In this document: positions 33,236 to 44,181 of the stretch, one piece after another | Layout of the letters: each line of letters begins with the position of its first letter | Numbering within the stretch: position 1 is the first letter of the stretch | Origin: Hymenopus coronatus | Lineage: Eukaryota > Arthropoda > Insecta > Mantodea > Hymenopodidae | Assembly (NCBI GenBank): GCA_030762935.1 | Contig: CM060897.1 | Coordinates: 112,030,176 to 112,094,175 of the forward strand | Length of the DNA stretch: 64,000 bases | Direction: 5' to 3' | Position numbers and translations under genes: made by a program | The notes under the pieces: model-generated | Seen by the model: only the letters and a program-made list of their open reading frames with translations | What the model was told of the DNA's origin: nothing | Databases searched by the model: none

Positions 33236-34130
33236 AATTTATATTTTCCCCGCCGTGAAAAAAAAAAAAAGTTTGCTAATAGCTCTCAGTGCGCCAATGT
33301 GATTGTTGTTCAATGTGCTAATTTTAATTTCGTCATAAAGTAGTTTATGACAATAAACACTGTATGCTGTTTTTTTTGCTTATTTGTTTTTTGGCTATTC
33401 TGATCATGCAGAGGCATAGAATTTCACGAGCACCACCGTAGTCGCCAGGTTTTAAAAATTTACTTTTACTTTAGTCTAATGTATTACTCGTACCTTATTC
33501 CCACAAGAAGATATGTAAATAAACCATTTATAGCAATATTTTCGTGGTAGTTTTTGTAAGCATAGTTTTTTGAAGAATAGGTAGAAAAAGTCTTGTGAAT
33601 ATAGCATATCAAACTTTTTGTGGTATTAGTCCGACCTCCTCTATAGCGTGCTTTTGTATGTCAAATGGTGTATTTTGATCCTTTTACGACGAGGTATATG
33701 TTTTTATCATGAGACATGAGAGCATTAAACCAATTTTCTATAACTCCGCTGCCAGCCATTTTATTCAATTGATGACGATATCATGTTTCCACCAGAGTTA
33801 TTGCGATTTTTTACCATCTGTTATTTGTATTTAATTGTATTTCCTTTACAGTATACGCAATTTTCCGTCGTGGATTGTCACACAGTTCCATGGTCAGTGA
33901 ACTTATTCCTTAACTGCTGCATATGCATACATATAACCTATAAAATCAATAGAAAGCCACCTAGATTTTAAAGCTATAATCTCGAAAATCATTCAGAAGA
34001 AGAATCACCGTAAGTCCACAACATTATTCTGGATGCATGCTCAGAATAAACTCTTTTAATCTTAATTAATTTTGTTCGTGGTGTGAATATTATGATCAAA
34101 TCATCTGCTTACTCTATAAATATTAGGTAA
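33236..34130. other. Unique AT-rich stretch
   Basis: About 0.9 kb with an A run at 33257-33269 and no recognisable protein. A weak 5' terminal scrap of a minus HINE-like copy lies at 33555-33615 (AGAAAAAGTCTTGTGAATATAGC). A 62-aa ORF at 33783-33971 has no motif. Confidence 0.4.
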
Positions 34131-34285
34131 GAGATAATCAAAAACATCCTCCCAACCTAAACTTTCCTTTACAGGGAACATTTTTTCGATTTATTTTTTC
34201 AAATATTACTCGTGTGATGTTGATTAAAATACCATATATTAAAGATATTTTTATCGAAAATAAGTTGTATAGGTTGAAGAGAGCT
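34131..34285 (-). mobile_element. HINE-like element, internal fragment
   Basis: AAAACATCCTCCCAACCTAAAC and TTTACAGGGAACATTTTTTCG and ATTAAAATACCATATATTAAAGA match the central block of a minus copy. Confidence 0.65.
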
Positions 34286-34336
34286 TTTGCGAGGCGGTGA
34301 TTAGTAAGACATACCCAAAATCATACTACACAAAAA

Positions 34337-35564
34337 CCTGATGTGTTCCATTCACATGACTTTCTCAACATCTCTGCAAAAAACTATTTTTAAAACGCTT
34401 ATGCTTCTATTTAATTCATGCTAAACAACAAAAAATTAGCAGAAATAGTCTTATCATTGCTTCCTTCTAACTAGAAGCGAAATAAGGTAGTCCATAGGTT
34501 AAAGTGATAGTCAAAAGCCGGTTGCTATGTGACTGAAGTTATTTTTTTACTTTCTCAACACGTACTATGTACATGGTGTATAGACAAGGTATTGCATTCC
34601 AACCAAAAATTCGAACCCGAGATTTCACCGGAAATACATATTTTGGGTCCCCCTGAATCCAAAAAAAAAGCACTTCAAGAAAAAGTTCCGTGATTGTGTG
34701 CGTGTGTGGACAAACAGGAACTTCAGTCACAGAGCAACCAGCTTTTGACTATCACTTTAACCTATGGTACTCCCTTATTTCCCTTCTACTTACAAGGAAG
34801 CAACAATTAGGGCTATTTCGGCTAATTTTCCCTCGATTAGCATGAAGTAAACAGAAGCATAAGCTTTTTAACAATAATTTGTTGCAGAGGTGTAGAGAAA
34901 GTCATGTGAATAGAACACATCAGATGTTTATGTATGGATAAGAATTGACAATTTTCTATATGAGAAAAGTAAGTTTTTCAAAGCTGAAACCAAAAAACAA
35001 GAAATATTTTAAAAACGATCAACTCCACGAAAAAATCTATATAACACAAATTGTGTGTTTTAATGTGCTCTACATTTTTTGTGTAGTAAGTTTTTGTCCA
35101 TCTCTTTTGCAGTTATGCAAAATTCAGTAAAACTAATCCAGAATAAAGTAGTCTTTAGAGGCTATTCCCAGAAAATTCAAGATATACAATTTATTTGTCA
35201 GAGAATATATTTAATATACGATATTTTAATCAAAATCGTTAGAGCCATTTTTGAGAATATAAAAAGTTTCGAAACATTTTCAATATTAAGGGTAGTTTGG
35301 GGGGGATTTTCTTGAAAAACTTCGTGTACCATCCTTGGAAGACACCAAACTTAAATAGCAACTTTGGTATTTAACGGTCTTTTCATTTTTGAACTGTGCT
35401 GTCCGCAAGCACACCCACACACACACGGACCTTTTTCCAGAAATGCTTTTTTTATATTCAGGGGACCCAAAACATATATTTCCAGTGAAATCTCGGTATC
35501 GAATTTTTGGATGCATTACAATACCTTCTCTATACACTATGTACATAGTACATATAGAGAAAGT
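34337..35564 (+). mobile_element. HINE-like host copy interrupted by a miniature copy
   Basis: Left part 34337-34548 starts CCTGATGTGTTCCATTCACATGACTTTC and stops at GACTGAAGTTATTTTTTT. The right part 34925-35564 resumes TGTTTATGTATGGATAAGAATTGAC and runs through palindrome, short CA tract and hairpin to ATATAGAGAAAGT. Confidence 0.9.
34549..34924 (-). mobile_element. Miniature HINE-like element, internally deleted
   Basis: Both termini are intact: ACTTTCTCAACACGTACTATGTACATGG at one end, GGTGTAGAGAAAGTCATGTGAATAGAACACATCAGA at the other. The unit is only 376 bp, because the sequence jumps from the GT tract (GCGTGTGTGGACA) straight to AACAGGAACTTCAGTCACAG. The deleted middle includes the palindrome. 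The copy was still able to insert, antiparallel, into a host T run. Confidence 0.85.
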
Positions 35565-35628
35565 AAAAAATTGTAGATATCCTTAAAGTACACAGACATG
35601 TGATATACATATGTAATATATATTTATA

Positions 35629-36459
35629 ACTTTCTTTACACGTACTATTTACATGGTGTATAGAGAAGGTATTGTATTGCACCCAAAAATTCGACACCGG
35701 AAATTTCACCGGAAATGCATGTTTTGGGTTCCTTTGAATTCAAGCCTTGTGAGTTTGTGTGTGTGTGTCTGTGGACAGCATAGCTCATAAACGAAAAGAC
35801 CGTTAAATACCAAACTTGGTATTTAAGTTTTATACCATCCAAGGATGCGACACAAAGATTTTCAATAAAATTCCCCCACTCCAAACTACCCTTTACATGG
35901 AAAACATTTCGAAAATTTTGATTTTCTCAAAAATGGCTCTAACGAGTTGGATTAAAATATCTTATATTTAAGATATTTACCGGGCAAATAAAATGTATAT
36001 CTTCAATTTTCTGGAAATAGCCTCTAAAGTACTCTTTATTCTAAATGATTTTTACTGAATTTTGCATAACTGGTAAACCGTAAGAAATAGACAAAACTTA
36101 AGCACAAAAAAAAATGTAGATCACGATAAAACACAAAATATGTCATATACATTTTTTCGTGGAGTTGAATATTTTCCCAATATTCCTTATTACTGATTTC
36201 AGTTTTAAAGTACTCAAACCTTTCTCATACATGACTTGGCCACGCAAAGAAACGGATTTCAATCCCATAGTAACAGATTTTAAAATATTTGACTGTCCAA
36301 TTAGCCTAGTGTATTCCCTTGTTTTCTTTCTACTTATAAAGAAACAAAAATAATAAAACAGATTCTGTTTTTTTAGCATTAAATAGATAGAATAATAAGC
36401 TCGTTAACAATAATGTATTACAGATTTGTAAAGAAAGTCATGTGAATGGTGCACATCAA
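35629..36459 (-). mobile_element. HINE-like element, full copy
   Basis: ACTTTCTTTACACGTACTATTTACATGG to TTTGTAAAGAAAGTCATGTGAATGGTGCACATCAAA. The palindrome is intact near 35802-35822 and the GT tract is only about 8 units. Confidence 0.9.
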
Positions 36460-36479
36460 ATTGTTCTTCTCTTCTTTTT

Positions 36480-37366
36480 ACTTTCCCTAGCACGTATGTA
36501 CATATACAATGAACATCGTTGGATTAGCTAGAGAGGGTAATGCATTTCACCAAAAAAGTCGATGTTAAGATTTCACCAGAAATATGTGTTTTGAGGACCC
36601 CTGAGTCATTAAAACGCATGCTAGAAAAAGATTCGTGTGTGCCTTTGGTCTGCGCAGCTCAAAAATGAAAATACCGTAAACACCAAACTTGGTATTTATG
36701 TTTAATATCGTTCAAGAATGCGACAACAGAATATTAAAGAAAATCCCCCCACTAAAAACTACTATTTACATAGAAAAATTTTTGAAAAGTTCGTTTCTCT
36801 CAAAATGGCTCTAAGGATTTTGATTCAAATAACATGCTTTAAGGATATTCATATCCCAAATAAAATGTATATTTTCATTTTTATGTGTACAGCCTCTAAA
36901 GATCTCTTTACTCTGGAAGAATTTTGCACAATTTTGCATAACAGTTAAACCGTAAGAAATAGACAAAAACCTTCTGTACAAAAATATAGATCTCATTAAA
37001 ACACCCATTTATATCATATAGATATGCTGCCTTGAAAATTTGACTGTTTTGGAGATATTCCTTATTATTCGTCTCATTTTTAGGTCACCTAATTTTTCAT
37101 AAACAGGATCATGCAAAGCGAACCGAATCTCGATTGTTTCACGTAGCGACCAGCTTTTGAAAGATTAGACTATCGCTTTAGCGTAATGTATTCCTTGATT
37201 TCTCTTCTGCTTACAAGGAAGCCAGTAATAAGATCAATTCTGCTAATGTTTATCAAGATTAGCAATATGTACAATAAAAGAATAATCTTTTGTAAGAATA
37301 ACTTGTAATAATCGTTTTATATTGAACAACTAGCGAGAGAAAGTAACGTAAATGGAACACATCATA
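36480..37366 (-). mobile_element. HINE-like element, subfamily 2 copy
   Basis: ACTTTCCCTAGCACGTATGTACATATAC start with variant hairpin; the GT tract is almost gone. The end is ACTAGCGAGAGAAAGTAACGTAAATGGAACACATCA. Confidence 0.85.
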
Positions 37367-37682
37367 TTTTTTTTTTGAGTTACCATTTCCGTGAAAATGT
37401 TAAAGTACTTAAAATTGTCTGAAACAAACAATTGTGACTCATTTCATATTTCCTTTTGTCCTGGCCATGCAAAAAGTACCGAATTTCAATTTCATTGCAT
37501 AGTGACAGCTTTTAAAACATTTGGACTATCGCTTTAGCCTAGTGCATTTCCTCATTTCTCTTCCACTTTCAAGGGAGCACGTAATTACATCATTTCTGCT
37601 AACATTTATCTAGATTGGCAAGATGTAGATTAAGTTTTCAGTGAACAGATGGATAAAGTCATGTGAGTGGAACACACCATAT
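37367..37682 (-). mobile_element. HINE-like element, 5' third
   Basis: Starts after a T run at GAGTTACCATTTCCGTGAAAATG and ends AGATGGATAAAGTCATGTGAGTGGAACACACCA. The preceding complete copy was probably inserted at this copy's T run. Confidence 0.75.
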
Positions 37683-37688
37683 ATTTTT

Positions 37689-39050
37689 ACTTTCTCAAAT
37701 ATGTGAAGTAATTGGGGGAATTATTGTATTCCACCTTAAAATATAAGTCCAGATATCACCGGAAATGTATTTTGGAGGCAATTTATAAAAATTTGATATG
37801 TTACACTCACATGACTTTCTCTAGCTACTCTACAAACTTCTTACAAAAGACTATTCTTCTTTCTACACAATGCTATCGAGATAAACATTAACAGAATGTT
37901 ACTATATAGTTCCTTATAAGTAGAAGGAATCTAAAGGTATGCATTAGGCTAAAGTAATAGTCAAATGTTTTAAAAGCTATCGTTATGCGATTATCGTTGC
38001 AAATAGCTTCTTTGCTTGGCCAGGAGAAGAACCATAGAAAAACGGACACTTCCTGTCTGAGAAAAGTATGAGTTCTTCACAACTGAAACCAATAACAAGG
38101 AATATCTCGGAAACGGTTACCTCCAGAACAAAAATGTAAATGACATTAATTGTGTGTTTTGATGAGATCTACATTTTTTGTGTAATAAGTTTTAGTCTAT
38201 CTCTTACGGTTTAGCAATGAAACAAAATTCGGCAAAATTAATCCAGAATAAAGAGGTTTTCAGAGGCTGTTCCCAGAAAATTCAAAATATACATTTTATT
38301 TGGGATGTAAATAAATTTAAAATGCGGGATTTTAATCAAAATCGTTAGAGTCATTTTTAACACAGTCAAAATTTTCGAAATTTTTTCTATGTAAATGGTA
38401 GTTTGTGGTGGGGGGATTTTCTTCAAAAGCTTTTTGTCGCATCCTTAGAAGATAGTGAACTTAAATACCAGGTTTGGTATGTTACCGACTTTTCGTTTTT
38501 AAGCTAGGCTACCCACAGACACACACACATACACAGACACACACAGATAGACACACACACATATAGACATTTTTCTAAAAATGTGTTTTTTTTTTAATTC
38601 AGGAGGTGCTAAAACATGTATTTCCGGTGAAATCTCGGTATCGAATTTTTGGGTGCATAGTACGTGTAGAGAAAGTAAAAAGGACCATGTGTATCTGTGT
38701 ACATGTGAACTACATAACTCAAAATAGATAAGTCCGTTATACGCCAAATTTGATATTTATGTTTAGCATTTTCCAAGGATGCCACACGAATATTTTCAGG
38801 ATTGTCACCTGAAATATCAAACTGCCCTTTCTGTTTAATATTTTTCAAAAATTGTGATTTTCTCAAACTGGTTCTTATATTAAATGTCCCTTTGATTGAA
38901 ACTCCATGTGTTGAAGACATTTTCATAACAAAGAAAATGTTGAATTTTTCGGGAAGAAAATTCTCGGAAATTCTGTTGCATAACTGCTAAACTCTAAGAG
39001 TTGGACAAAATTTTACTACACAAAATGTAGATCTCTTAAAGCACACCTAC
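37689..39050 (-). mobile_element. HINE-like host copy interrupted by a + copy
   Basis: Left part 37689-37792 is the outer 3' end (ACTTTCTCAAATATGTGAAG, ATATCACCGGAAATG), ending in an A run. The right part 38677-39050 resumes AAAAAGGACCATGTGTATCTGTG and passes through a decayed palindrome and central block to GCATAACTGCTAAACTCTAAGAG, then fades. Confidence 0.75.
37793..38676 (+). mobile_element. HINE-like element, subfamily 2 copy nested antiparallel
   Basis: TTTGATATGTTACACTCACATGACTTTCTCTAGCTAC start; subfamily 2 motifs (AGTTCCTTATAAGTAGAAGG, GGCCAGGAGAAGAAC). A broken CA tract lies at 38516-38565. The end is GGGTGCATAGTACGTGTAGAGAAAGT, where the left arm of the hairpin has been deleted. 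Confidence 0.85.
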
Positions 39051-39260
39051 AATTAATTTCAAACATATTTTGTATCAGGTATTTTATTTTCTGCAATTGG
39101 ATACTGCCCGTTGGCAGAGTTAAATGTACAGAATTCACTTACAATAATAATCTTACAGTTAATAATATTAAATACAAATTAATAATAGCAATACAACCAT
39201 CATACTATATATACCTGGTTTTTTAAATACCTAAATACTTATTATTCAGCAGAGCAAAAG
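39051..39260. other. AT-rich gap
   Basis: No recognised feature; possibly the 3' non-coding end of the LINE relic that follows on the minus strand. Confidence 0.35.
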
Positions 39261-40895
39261 TTATGTCAATTACCAGCATGTTTATAAACAGTTACTATGA
39301 AGCCTCAGTTTTTGAGAATCTTAATTACTTTAATTTTCTAACTTTTACTCTCTTACACCTAAACTTCTTTAAGGTCAGAAGACAGTCCGGAAAGGCTGCT
39401 ACAAGCAACTCATGCCATTCTTCAATGGTCCTATTAACAAAAGAAAATTTTCTTACGTCGGCTCTGCTTAATTTTACACAAATTATCGCTTCGTCGTAGT
39501 GTGCCCGGTTTTCTAACCTCTTTCTAATGTCCACCCATGCATTTAAACCAGCAAAGGTTTTAAATAGTGCGACTAACCTATGTTTTTTGAGCCTTGACTT
39601 TTAGCGGAAGCCATTTATTCTCTTCGCCTTTCGTAAGTCCAAAATCTTTACCTCCATTTATACATTTTACAGCCCTTCTCTGAATTTTTTTCAGTGAATC
39701 AGTTTGATCATATTCCATAATCGGCCGCACTAAGGACTTGTAGGCAATTTTCCTGGCCTTTACCTCCGCTTTTTTTCAGTATTCTAATTACGAAGGCCAC
39801 GCTTTCCTAGATATAGAATTTATCTGATTCTCCCATCCAGTATTACTTGACAACCACACTCCTAAGTATTTGTAGCTGTCCACCAAGGAATTTGTTCACC
39901 ATATGATGCTTATGAAGAACTTTAGCTCCACTAAAAAAAATGATATGTTTCATTCGCATGACTTTCTACATCTCTGGAACAAATTATTGTTAAAAAGATT
40001 GTTCTTCTATTTACTTTATGCTAATCGAGAACAAATTAGTTTTATCTTCTTACTTGCTTCAATATAAGTAGAAGTAAAATAAGGGAGTATCATAGGTTAA
40101 AGTGATAGTCAAAAGCTGGTTGCTATGTGATCCAAGTTCCTTTGTTTGTATGGACAAGAGTTGACTAATTCCCGTATGAGAAAAATGTATTTCATAGCTG
40201 AATCCAATAAGGAGCATCTGGAAAACGATCAAGTCCACGAAAAAAATGCATGTGACATAAATTGTGTGTTTTAACGTGCTCTGTATTTTCTATTACGCAA
40301 GTTTTTGTCTATGCCTTACTTTACCAGTTATGCAAACTTCCGCAAAATTCATCCAGAATAAAGATGCCTTTAGAGAGTATTCCCAGAAAATTCAAGATAT
40401 AGATTTTATTTGTTATGTAAATATCTTAAGTATATGACATTTTAATCAAAATCGTAAGAGCCATTTTTAAGAAATTAAAATTTTCGAACATTTTTCTAAG
40501 TAAAGAGTAGTTGGGGATGGGGGGAATTTTCTTGAAAATCTTCTTGTCGCATCCTTGGAAGATACCAAACTTAAATACAAAGTTTGGTATTTAACGGACT
40601 TTTCGTTTTTGAACTATGCTGCGTACACACACACACACACGCACGCACGGACTTTTTTCTAAAAATGCTTTCTTGGACTCGGGGGTATCAAAACATATAT
40701 TTGCGATGAAATCTCAGTATTGAATTTTTGGGTGGAATAAAATACCTTCTCTATACACTACGTATATAGAACGTACAGAAATAGTAAAAATGGAATTACT
40801 GTTTCTAGCATTAATTGCCATTTTGTGTGCGGCGGCTCACCTACTTATGCATTTTATTTAGGTCGTCCTGAAGAACAGTCTCATGTATGAAATTA
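39260..40895 (-). pseudogene. Non-LTR retrotransposon reverse transcriptase, relic split by a HINE-like copy
   Basis: Minus-strand order. At 40895-40790 the reading is LQDDLNKMHK, stop, VSRR, fitting the L-Q-x-D-L-x-K-x-x-x-W segment just after the catalytic core. After the HINE-like insert (39941-40785), 39935-39600 gives DSYKYLGVWLSSNTGW, then YKSLVRPIMEYDQTDSLKKI, then QRRAVKCI, the classic Y-K-Y-L-G-V, S-L-V-R-P-x-x-E-Y and K-I-Q-R-R-A thumb motifs. The frame 39534-39325 reads RKFSFVNRTIEEWHELLVAA, fitting the R-x-x-F-x-x-R-x-x-x-x-W-N-x-L tail. CR1/Jockey-type clade by motif; stops and frameshifts throughout. Confidence 0.75.
39941..40785 (+). mobile_element. HINE-like element inserted in LINE relic
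   Basis: A full copy lies between an A run (CACTAAAAAAAATGATATG) and AGTAAAAATGG. A CA tract is at about 40625-40643, and the hairpin ACACTACGTATATAGAACG is partly decayed. The LINE translation continues on both sides on the opposite strand. Confidence 0.9.
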
Positions 40896-41207
40896 CTATA
40901 GTGATTTTTGATAAATAAAATATTTCTACAAATTTTCCATGTGAAGGATAGTATAGACTAGGAGAAATTTCTTGAAAATCCTCATGTCGCAACCCACGAA
41001 AGATGCTTAACTTATTTACCAAATTTTAACCAATAATACAAAGTTTCGTGTTTAACCTGCTTTCCGGTTTTGGATTTTGCTGTTCACACATAGGCGGGCC
41101 TTTATTTGAATGTGCGTTTTGGATTCAGGGAGTCTGAAAATGTGAATCGAATTTTTGGGTGGAATCAATGCTACCCCTACATAATATACGTAGTAGATAA
41201 AGTAAAA
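40895..41207 (+). mobile_element. HINE-like element, 3' third
   Basis: From TTTTTGATAAATAAAATATT through TCCTCATGTCGCAACC to GAATCGAATTTTTGGGTGGAATC and TACGTAGTAGATAAAGTAAAAA. Confidence 0.7.
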
Positions 41208-41284
41208 ACGATTCACTACACAATGGTTATAGTATTCCAAACATGTTCTTTTCATGACATCGTAAGAAACAACATAGGTTGGTT

Positions 41285-41440
41285 GTACTTAAAAAACTGA
41301 AATTATTTAACGATTGAAAAACCTCGAACTAATTATAAAGGATATCTCAGAGACTGCCAATTCCACAAAAAGTTATTTGAAAAAAAAAAACTGTTTTAGA
41401 GAGGTTTATGTCTTCTGTATTTTATGCTTTAACAGTTATG
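41285..41440 (+). mobile_element. HINE-like element, internal fragment
   Basis: AAGGATATCTCAGAGACTGCC, CAATTCCACAAAAAG and GCTTTAACAGTTATG belong to the central consensus. A SINE is inserted at the end of this match. Confidence 0.55.
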
Positions 41441-41670
41441 TTTTTTTTTTCGGTAGTGTTTAATGCCCGCTTTAACTACTAATGGCACCGCAGGCGGTGA
41501 CACTGATGATACATGAATGATGATGGAGCACCGGTGGAATGCAGTGGCGGGGGGAAAACAGCCCCAGCGCCGTTTTGTCCACCACAAATCTCACATGCGG
41601 TCGCTTGGGATCAAACCCTGGCCGTCTAGGTGAGAGTCGAGTGGTCTAACCACTCGGCCACGGCGCGGCC
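41441..41670 (-). mobile_element. tRNA-derived SINE, family A, with 12-bp target duplication
   Basis: The minus strand starts GGCCGCGCCGTGGCCGAGTGG (box A TGGCCGAGTGG), then TAGACGGCCAGGGTTTGATCCC (box B), AGATTTGTGGTGGAC and a body ending GCGGGCATTAAACACTACCG with a poly-A tail. TTAACAGTTATG is duplicated exactly on both sides (41429-41440 and 41671-41682). Its head resembles a leucine/serine-type tRNA, and it was mobilised by a LINE in trans. Confidence 0.9.
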
Positions 41671-41725
41671 TTAACAGTTATGCATAACCCCTCTCGGGTG
41701 AATATGCATATGCTTTTGTAACAGA

Positions 41726-41938
41726 TTTGTTTTTTTCGTAGTGTTTAAGGCCCGCTTTTACTAGCATGGCACCGCAGGCGATGACACTGGTGATACATGG
41801 AATGGAGGTGGAGCACTGGTGGAATGCGATAGCGAGGGAAACAGGAGAGCCCGGAGGAAACCCGCCCCTGCACCGCTTTGTCCACCACAAATCTCACATT
41901 CGGTCTAGGTGAGAGGCGAGTTGTCTAACAGCGCGGCC
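41726..41938 (-). mobile_element. tRNA-derived SINE, family A, second copy with 10-bp target duplication
   Basis: Same family as the preceding SINE. Box B and part of the head are deleted (GGCCGCGCTG joins TTAGACAACTCGCC, then TAGACCGAATGTGAG). TTGTAACAGA flanks it at 41716-41725 and 41939-41948. Confidence 0.85.
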
Positions 41939-41948
41939 TTGTAACAGA

Positions 41949-42402
41949 AAATAAATGTATTCTATTATACAATGCATACATGAAAACACAAAGAGAGCTT
42001 ACACTGTTAAACAGATTGCTAACCTTTATTAATCTTTTAAAATATTCTTTATTTTACGCCGCTTTAATATCTTGGTGACTTCGCTATGGATTTGTTCGGT
42101 AAGATATCTCGTTGATGATATGTAATAGACAGTAGCATTTCAGAATTCATGTTCATACTTACTATACTACTCCAGCATCTTGTCAAGTAGCTGGCGATAG
42201 CGTATCACAGTCTGCCTCGTTCACCATCCGTAGTCAGTTGGCAGCATACATTCATACTTCAAGGCCACATCTCTGTATACCACACTATTTTGCTCCGTGA
42301 GAAGCGGTGGCATTAGGATGCAATTTAATTTAGATTTTTTAACTCGTTTGTGGCTAGAGAGAAGCACAAAACCTATTACCATTTATATTTAATGTCATTA
42401 TA
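41949..42402. other. Unique stretch
   Basis: No recognised repeat or protein; moderately GC-richer at 42170-42310. Confidence 0.4.
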
Positions 42403-42520
42403 CATACATACTGTACATAGTGTATAGAGAATGTATTATATTTCATCAAAAAATTCGATACCGAGATTTCCCGGATATACATACATTGGGACCCCCTGAA
42501 TCCAAAAAAAAAAAAAAAAA

Positions 42521-43187
42521 TATGATGTGCTCACATGTCTTTACATCTCTGTTAAAAGTATTGTTAATAAGCTTAATCTTCTATCTACTTTATGCTAATC
42601 GAGATAAACATTATCAGAAATAGCTTTATTACTCAGTTCCCAATAGGTAGAAGAGAAATAAGGGGATACACTAGTCTAAACCGACAGTCAAATGCTTTAA
42701 AATGTGGTTGCTATGATAAATAGCAAAATTTGCGAATGAGAAAAGTATAAGTATTTTAAACTGAAATTAACAACAAGGAATATCTTAAAAGCGGTCAACT
42801 CCAGCAAAAATGCATATAACATAAATTATGTGATTTAACAATCTCTTTATGTTTTGTGTAGCAAGTTAATTTGTCTATCTCTTACGGTTTACCAGTTATG
42901 CAAAATTCCGCAAAATGCATTCAGAATAAACATGTCTTCATAGAGTATTCCCAGAAAAGTCAAGATGTACATTTTATTTGCCATGTAAATATCTTTAATC
43001 AATGATATTTTAATCAAAATATTTAGAGCCATTTTTGAGAGAGTCAAACTTTTCGAAAATGTTTCATGTAAAGGGTAGTTGAAGGTGGAGAAATTTTCTT
43101 GAAAATATTCGTGTCACATCATTGGAAGACACTGAACTTAAATACCAAGTTTGGTATTTGACGGATTTTTCGTTTTTTGTGCTATCC

Positions 43188-43226
<39 letters not shown>

Positions 43227-43370
43227 GCGCGCGCACACACGGAGCTTTTTCTAGAAATGTTTTTTTTTTTTTTTTATTCAGGGGCTCTTGGTGAAATCTC
43301 GGTATCAAATTGTTGGGTGCAATACAATACCTTCTTTATACACTATGTACATAATACGTATAGAGAAAGT
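42521..43370 (+). mobile_element. HINE-like element nested antiparallel in A run
   Basis: Starts TATGATGTGCTCACATGTCTTTAC directly after the host's A17. The CA tract is at 43191-43221, followed by GACGCGCGCGCAC. It ends ACACTATGTACATAATACGTATAGAGAAAGT. Confidence 0.9.
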
Positions 43371-43707
43371 AAAAATACATTTTTAGCAAATGCCAGTATG
43401 TGTGTATCTGTGGGCAGCATAGATCAAAAACGAAGAGTCCGTTAAATACTAAACTTGATATTTAAATGCAATGTCTTCCAAGGCTGCGACACGAAGACCT
43501 TCAAGAAAATCTTCCCACCTCCAGCTAACCTTTACATGGAAAAATCTGGTAAATTTTAATTTTCTCAAAAATGGCATTAACAGTTTTAATTAAAATTTCC
43601 TGTAGATAAGTTATTTGCATGACATATGAAATGTGCATCTTGAATTTTCTGGGAATAGCCTCTGAATATCTCTTTATTCGGATTTTATTCTGTATAACTG
43701 TTACATC

Positions 43708-43710
<3 letters not shown>

Positions 43711-43764
<54 letters not shown>
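43711..43764. repeat. (GA)n microsatellite born inside HINE-like body
   Basis: About 27 GA units replace the conserved motif GTAAGAGATAGAC of a minus copy, a place where other copies have no microsatellite. Confidence 0.95.
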
Positions 43765-43767
<3 letters not shown>

Positions 43768-44083
43768 AATTTACTACACAAGAAATGTAGATCTCTCGAG
43801 ATATTCCTTATTATTGGTTTCAGTTTCAAAATACTTCAACCTTTCTCGTACGGGAACTTGTCAGCACCTGATTTCAATCCCATAGCAACAACATTTTAAA
43901 ACAATTGACTGTCGCTTTAGCCTAGTTTACTCCCTTGTTTCCCTTCCACTTATAGCAAAATAAGTAATATCACTATTTCAGCTAATGCTTATCTGATTAG
44001 CTTTAAATAGAAGAATAAGCTTACTAACAATAATTTGTTACATCATGTAGGGAAAGTCTTGTGAATGAAAAACATCACATGTT

Positions 44084-44181
44084 TATTATTACTTTAAACT
44101 GAAGGGGGACTTATGGATCGTGGTTATAAATATCCTATCCGGTAATCACCTTGGCGATGAGGAATATCACAACAAAAATAA
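44084..44181. other. Short gap
   Basis: About 100 bp between copies, no recognised feature. Confidence 0.4.

Larger units (their letters stand above)
42403..44083 (-). mobile_element. HINE-like host copy interrupted by a + copy
   Basis: First part 42403-42520: decayed 3' hairpin (ACTGTACATAGTGTATAGAG), TTCGATACCGAGATTTCC and CCCCCTGAATCC followed by A17. The second part 43371-44083 resumes AAAAATACATTTTTAGCAAATG and continues through a decayed GT tract, central block and a GA tract to GTAGGGAAAGTCTTGTGAATG. Confidence 0.8.
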
